Both the position numbers and the translations under genes were made by a program. The notes under the pieces were generated by a model. That model saw only the letters and a list, made by a program, of their open reading frames with translations, made no database searches and was not told the DNA's origin. Of a DNA stretch of 64,000 nt, positions 50,706-64,000 are shown piece by piece. Source of the stretch: Amoebidium appalachense (taxonomy: Eukaryota; Ichthyosporea); assembly GCA_963693365.1 (NCBI GenBank), contig CAVNZM010000001.1, forward strand, positions 7,316,001 through 7,380,000. Reading direction: 5' to 3'. Each line of letters begins with the position of its first letter. Position 1 is the first letter of the stretch.

Positions 50706-51482
50706 TTACATAAATCTTGTCATCAGCGTAGTCAGGCTTCCAGGGGCAACAACCGGAGGGGTAGTCAACTGCTCCTCTCTACTTTTTGAATTCATTCTGC
50801 GCAAGGCCGTCCCTAGTTTTCGTTGCAAAGCATTTGACGATTTCTCAATCGTCCTTTCGGCAATGTGACGAGCCTTGGTAGCTGCCTCAACACTGCAGTT
50901 GCGTTCTGTCAGAGAAGAAAACCCTTTGTGGGGCCTGAATTTCCCACAGCTGAAGTACCCATAGAAGAATTGCCGTTGCGAGTCAATGGTTGAAATAGAC
51001 AATAGGCGACCGTAACCGTCTGCATGACCGGCTTCAAACATTCCCTCGTAACGCGTGTTTGTAATGAGACACACGTAGACACCGTACCCGCATGGCTTTC
51101 CGTCCAGCCACTCACCCATATAGAGAAAACTGGGCGCGGCCATAGCCCCCTCGCTTGAAAAACATATGTAGCCTTCGGCATCGTTTGAAACACCGCCTTC
51201 ATACACTGCACCGTTCTTCATGGTGATGCATGCAAAGGTGGTAGAGTTTATACTGCACCCGCTGTACGAGTTCTGGCGTTCGAGAGAGGATCGGGGTGTC
51301 CCCTTGGGTGATTTTCGCACGAATGTCTTTGCTACAAATTCAAACGAATCGCTTGAGAGACGTGCTGTGAGTTCGAAGGAAAGTTTTGATACAGAGTTTG
51401 AGTCGTTAGATCTATCAGCTGAGTCATCGGATCCTCCTAGCTTGTCCATAAGGACACCACATATCTTTCTAGCAGAAACCAT
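50706..51482 (-). CDS. MORN-repeat protein, intronless
   Basis: A 258-residue frame with an ATG at 51482 and a TATA box 180 bases upstream. Residues about 85-190 hold three or four MORN-type units: VYEGGVSNDAEGYICF, YMGEWLDGKPCGYGVYV, RYEGMFEAGHADGYGRL and the weaker FFYGYFSCGKFRPHKG. MORN repeats fold as beta-hairpins and commonly bind membranes or scaffold proteins. The N-terminal 80 residues are Ser-rich with basic sites (RKSPKGTPRSSLERQNS) that look phosphorylatable. The C-terminal 60 residues are basic and probably helical (RHIAERTIEKSSNALQRK). No kinase, SET or other enzymatic domain is present, so the gene most likely encodes a scaffold. Its lack of introns contrasts with most of its neighbours. 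Confidence 0.8.
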   Translation of the reverse strand: MVSARKICGVLMDKLGGSDDSADRSNDSNSVSKLSFELTARLSSDSFEFVAKTFVRKSPKGTPRSSLERQNSYSGCSINSTTFACITMKNGAVYEGGVSNDAEGYICFSSEGAMAAPSFLYMGEWLDGKPCGYGVYVCLITNTRYEGMFEAGHADGYGRLLSISTIDSQRQFFYGYFSCGKFRPHKGFSSLTERNCSVEAATKARHIAERTIEKSSNALQRKLGTALRRMNSKSREEQLTTPPVVAPGSLTTLMTRFM

Positions 51483-51662
51483 TTTCGTTTCTTGCCTATA
51501 AACTCATAAACCCTTCGGCCCCGGTTTCCCTTAGAGGAGCCTAACGTAACAAGCGCGCTACATTGAAAGTTACTTATAAAGCTACGTTCCCGAAAAGGAC
51601 TTGACTTTGTGCATGTTCGTATGAACTTCTGACCATGTGGCGAGCTGGCGAGACACAGATGG

Positions 51663-51669
51663 TTTTATA
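51663..51669 (-). promoter_or_regulatory. TATA box of the MORN gene
   Basis: On the minus strand the sequence reads GCTATAAAACC, about 180 bases before the start codon, with a CCAAT box (in the plus-strand reading CAACCAATCAC near 51700) just upstream. Confidence 0.65.
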
Positions 51670-52843
51670 GCTGGCGTCCCAACGGCAGGAAACCCTCAAC
51701 CAATCACATTTGCACATGCACAACTTCCGCGGTAGAAGAATGCAGTGGCGTGGCTCTGATTCATGGTCAAGAATTTACAAACATCTGAATTATATATCTT
51801 GTATATATCCCTTGGTTTCTGGTTTTATGCAGCTTTTGCGGGCGATGGGGAAAGTTATCCACGCACCATGCGTCCGTTGATAGATAGATACCTGTAGAGG
51901 AATTTAGTGCCCTAAAATATGTTTGCACCCTGGTCTTTATGAGCCTGCTGCCCTCCGACGCTCCGCCTCCTGCAGGTTGCTCCACTGAGTGCATTCCAAA
52001 GTGGAGAGTTTCACATATGGTGTCATTTTTTACGTGGCAGTAGTGTATGTACATATGCAAACTTCTACATTTCAATATGTTACTGGTTCTTTAGGAGTAA
52101 TATCTAATCTGCATTTGTTCCATTGTACATGAATAAGCAGAAGTTGCCGCAGGCTACCAACACTGCCACATGGATGCCAACATGTGCCCACACCGTGTAC
52201 CACACATCATATGATGGTACATCGTTGCTGTTGTGTGTACAATGGTGATCTTACCTAGGTTTTAATACAAATAGAAATATGAATAAATGGACCTTATTGC
52301 CTCATAAAGAGTTCACATGGCATTGCAGTGACCTGCAAGGCCGGCAGTGCTGGCCGCAAGTGCTTTTTTGTTTCATGGACGCGGTCAGATTCCAATGAAA
52401 TAAATGGGCCTACACATCAAATACCAGTCTCTGTCATTTGATTAATTAACCTGGTGGTGCTTACTTCGAAATATGATTGGTCCATTCTATGACCTACAAG
52501 ACTCGTCCGCGCGACTGGATTGGCTAGCCATGCATACCAGGGAATGATAAGATACCTCAGGCTCAAAATCCGTGGCGACCGCGCGCAGCGGGCCGTCGTT
52601 CAAAGTTCGAATTCTCGATCCTTCTACACAGTGTACACTGCAGTTGCACATGCACATTGAAACAATTGCACATGCGCGTATGCATGTTGTGTGCATCGCC
52701 ACGTGTACGCAAGTGCGTTCGGTGGCTGATCAACTCGTAACTTACATAGTTCGTGGTGGTGGTCGTGACGTCCGGAGCTAGTGGTGGCCATGGTGGTTGG
52801 GGCCCATTGTGGGGGGAGGGAGGGGGGGGGGGGGGGGGGGGAT

Positions 52844-52879
<36 letters not shown>

Positions 52880-53074
52880 ACGGAGAGCCCAGGGTGGGGG
52901 ATCGCGATCGGTGTGCCACTATCTAGTACCCTGTGTACATGTGCCACGTGTGCAGAGCTCGATTTGGATACACACACATGTACACGTGACACCGTACTTA
53001 TGCATCGTGACGCGCGCACCGTACACGTGCACACGCCCTGGCACACGCACAGTGCTGTACACACACACGCACAC

Positions 53075-53155
<81 letters not shown>

Positions 53156-53260
53156 GTAGGGAACAAAGGAAGAAGGCAAAGGGGGGGGGGGGGAGGGGGA
53201 AGGGGAGCGGGGAGGGAGGGAGGGATGGGGAGGACACACACACACACACACACAAACACA

Positions 53261-53299
<39 letters not shown>

Positions 53300-53329
53300 T
53301 CACACACACGGTCACACACGGTCACACAG

Positions 53330-53408
<79 letters not shown>

Positions 53409-53751
53409 ACACAAAGTGCCGCCCAGGCTAGCCGGGAAGGGCAAGTGGCATATTCGAATTCCTAATCGGAACGTGTGGAATTTCAACTCCTATAGAACTC
53501 CTAAAAACCCCTCTCCACTTGCGAACCCCTTCATTGGCAAGTGCTAGCTAGTGAGTACACACACCCAACCAACCACCCACACACACACCCACACAGCCAC
53601 ACACAAACACACGTGTACAGTACACACACACGTGTACACACAAACCCACACACCCACACCACACAACCACACATGTGCACACACACACGCCCACACAAAC
53701 TCATGGCTATCTATACATCACACGCACCATGGTGGCACGGCAAATGGCAGT

Positions 53752-53836
<85 letters not shown>

Positions 53837-53873
53837 AATCGCCCCAACTCCTCCTCCTCTCCATATGACATTG

Positions 53874-53984
53874 TGGCCCAGAGTCTTTCAGACCATGGAT
53901 TAGGCCCAGAGTTGTGGCCCAGAGTCTTTCAGACCATGGATTAGGCCCAGAGTCTCAATTCAGACCATGGATTAGGTACCTGCC
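53874..53984. repeat. 42-bp tandem repeat, 2.5 copies
   Basis: GTGGCCCAGAGTCTTTCAGA followed by CCATGGATTAGGCCCAGAGT occurs at 53873 and 53915; a shortened third copy (CAATTCAGACCATGGATTAGG) follows. The unit lies just after a poly-C and (CA)n block. Confidence 0.9.
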
Positions 53985-55086
53985 ATGCAGACCGTGAAAT
54001 CACAGTATTTGGATATACATATCGGTTTTAAGGGTCAGTATTACTGTTTAATTATTACTGTCATATTCCATACCGCCGTCCCTCGGGCACTGTAGCATTT
54101 GAGGGGTTAAGATAAACCCTAACTAACACCTGCAATATATTCGAGACTATATACACTTGTGAAATCCCCCCATTTACTGTAGCACCGGGTCGGTCAAATG
54201 TATGCGACAGATCTTCCACAGCAGGTACACACGGCTAATTTTTAATTTCCCTGGTTCGTAATATGGGTTATTCACCGCACACCAGCAGTCAACACGCACT
54301 ACATACTATAACGGGTTAAATTGGTCACTATAATTAGGGTTTGTGCACACAAGCCTTTCACCTTAACAACAACCAATACGAATTAGGTATGTATTAGTAG
54401 TATGATGCTTGCACTGCAACTACATTCAGTCATACAAAATGCCTACCTTGGGCCACGCAAAGACAGTGAATGATATGCAAAACGAAAAAAAAAAAAAAAA
54501 AAAAAAAAAAAAGGTTGGAGCATTCAAATTGCCAACGGTTAGATGGAATCACTATAACAATTTCCACCGTTGTGTTCAGACATGATAAAATACAGTTACT
54601 GTTAGTAAAAAAACGAATTCATAGCCACTTGGAGAAACTCAGAGCCAATTGTATTAGTTACGGTAGCGAAGGTGCGAGGGAGGGGAGGGGGGGAAGGGGA
54701 GGGGGAGGAATGGGGAGGGAGAGAGGGGAGGTGGAGGGAGGGGAGGGGGGAGAGGGGAGAGAGAGAGAGAGAGAAAAGCGAGAGAGCGAGAGATGAGAGA
54801 GAGAATGGGCCTAACAACATTTGGAAGCTAAAGTATCCATTTTTTGGCATGATACGAAAGCATTCGGAAGACGAATACTAGTTGCATACGTTAGTCATTC
54901 GAGACGACAGAAACCCTAAAACGAAACCCATGACCTATGTGCACACACACCGGACGCTGTGCATTTACGTGCCTAAAAAGACATGTGCATATGTGGTTAA
55001 CGTGTGTGTATGTGCCTGCAAATTGCAGGGGCGTACATATGGCTAGACACGGCATGAATCATGCATGTCCAATTGCCGTGTGGATG

Positions 55087-55186
<100 letters not shown>

Positions 55187-55217
55187 GTGTGTATGTAGGA
55201 AAGAGGGCAAGGTCTTT

Positions 55218-63889
<8,672 letters not shown>

Positions 63890-63900
63890 CTGCGTTTTAT

Positions 63901-64000
63901 TGGGTTGATTGGATTGGTGGGGCAACTTTATACTAAAGTACGAATCTTAATGGGTTGATATGATTGGTGGGGCTGCATTATACTGAAGTGCGAATGTTAA
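63901..64000. repeat. 50-bp tandem repeat at the window edge
   Basis: Two copies of a 50-base unit (TGGGTTGATNNGATTGGTGG ... CGAATNTTAA), at 63901-63950 and 63951-64000, with seven or eight differences. The array starts about 12 bases before the SH3 exon acceptor and probably continues beyond the window. Confidence 0.9.

Overview
This is nuclear DNA from an intron-rich eukaryote. Seven genes were recognised, or supported by a long coding frame, and five of them are split by introns. The gene set points to a holozoan (an animal or a close unicellular relative such as an ichthyosporean or choanoflagellate). The strongest marker is a phospholipase C-gamma: an SH3 domain, then half of a split PH domain, then the Y catalytic half and a C2 domain. 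A chondroitin-synthase-type (CHGN) glycosyltransferase, thrombospondin type-1 repeats and TMEM234 agree with this. The species cannot be named from the sequence.

Layout on the window: (1) 2196-12666 (+), a type II membrane glycosyltransferase joining an exostosin (GT47) domain to a CHGN domain. (2) 14077-24909 (+), protein phosphatase methylesterase 1 in 12 exons. (3) 26822-27451 (+), an intronless 209-residue protein of unknown family. (4) 36584-30645 (-), an 812-residue Q-rich regulator with one C2H2 zinc finger. (5) 38523-43748 (+), TMEM234 in five exons. (6) 45464-47815 (+), a secreted GH114 glycosidase with two thrombospondin repeats. (7) 51482-50706 (-), an intronless MORN-repeat protein. 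(8) 63889-55218 (-), the 3' part of a PLC-gamma gene that runs off the right edge. Weaker candidates lie at 37162-37458, 44115-44263 and 48922-49327. Every exon chain proposed here closes in reading phase, which is the main support for the gene models.

Introns and intergenic DNA are saturated with long poly-C/poly-G runs, (CA)n/(GT)n tracts and A/T runs. These are often joined in the fixed order C then CA then A (equivalently T then TG then G). Several introns use the end of a (CA)n tract as the 3' splice site. Introns also hold minisatellites, a 466-bp tandem duplication, decayed exon copies and a short interspersed repeat that always lies in the same orientation relative to the host gene. 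TATA boxes precede the two intronless genes, the GH114 gene and probably the zinc-finger gene.

The genes do not form a pathway. Two concern the extracellular matrix or polysaccharides (the GT47-CHGN enzyme and GH114-TSR), two concern signalling (PPME1 and PLC-gamma), and the others are a transcriptional regulator, a small membrane protein, a MORN protein and an unknown.
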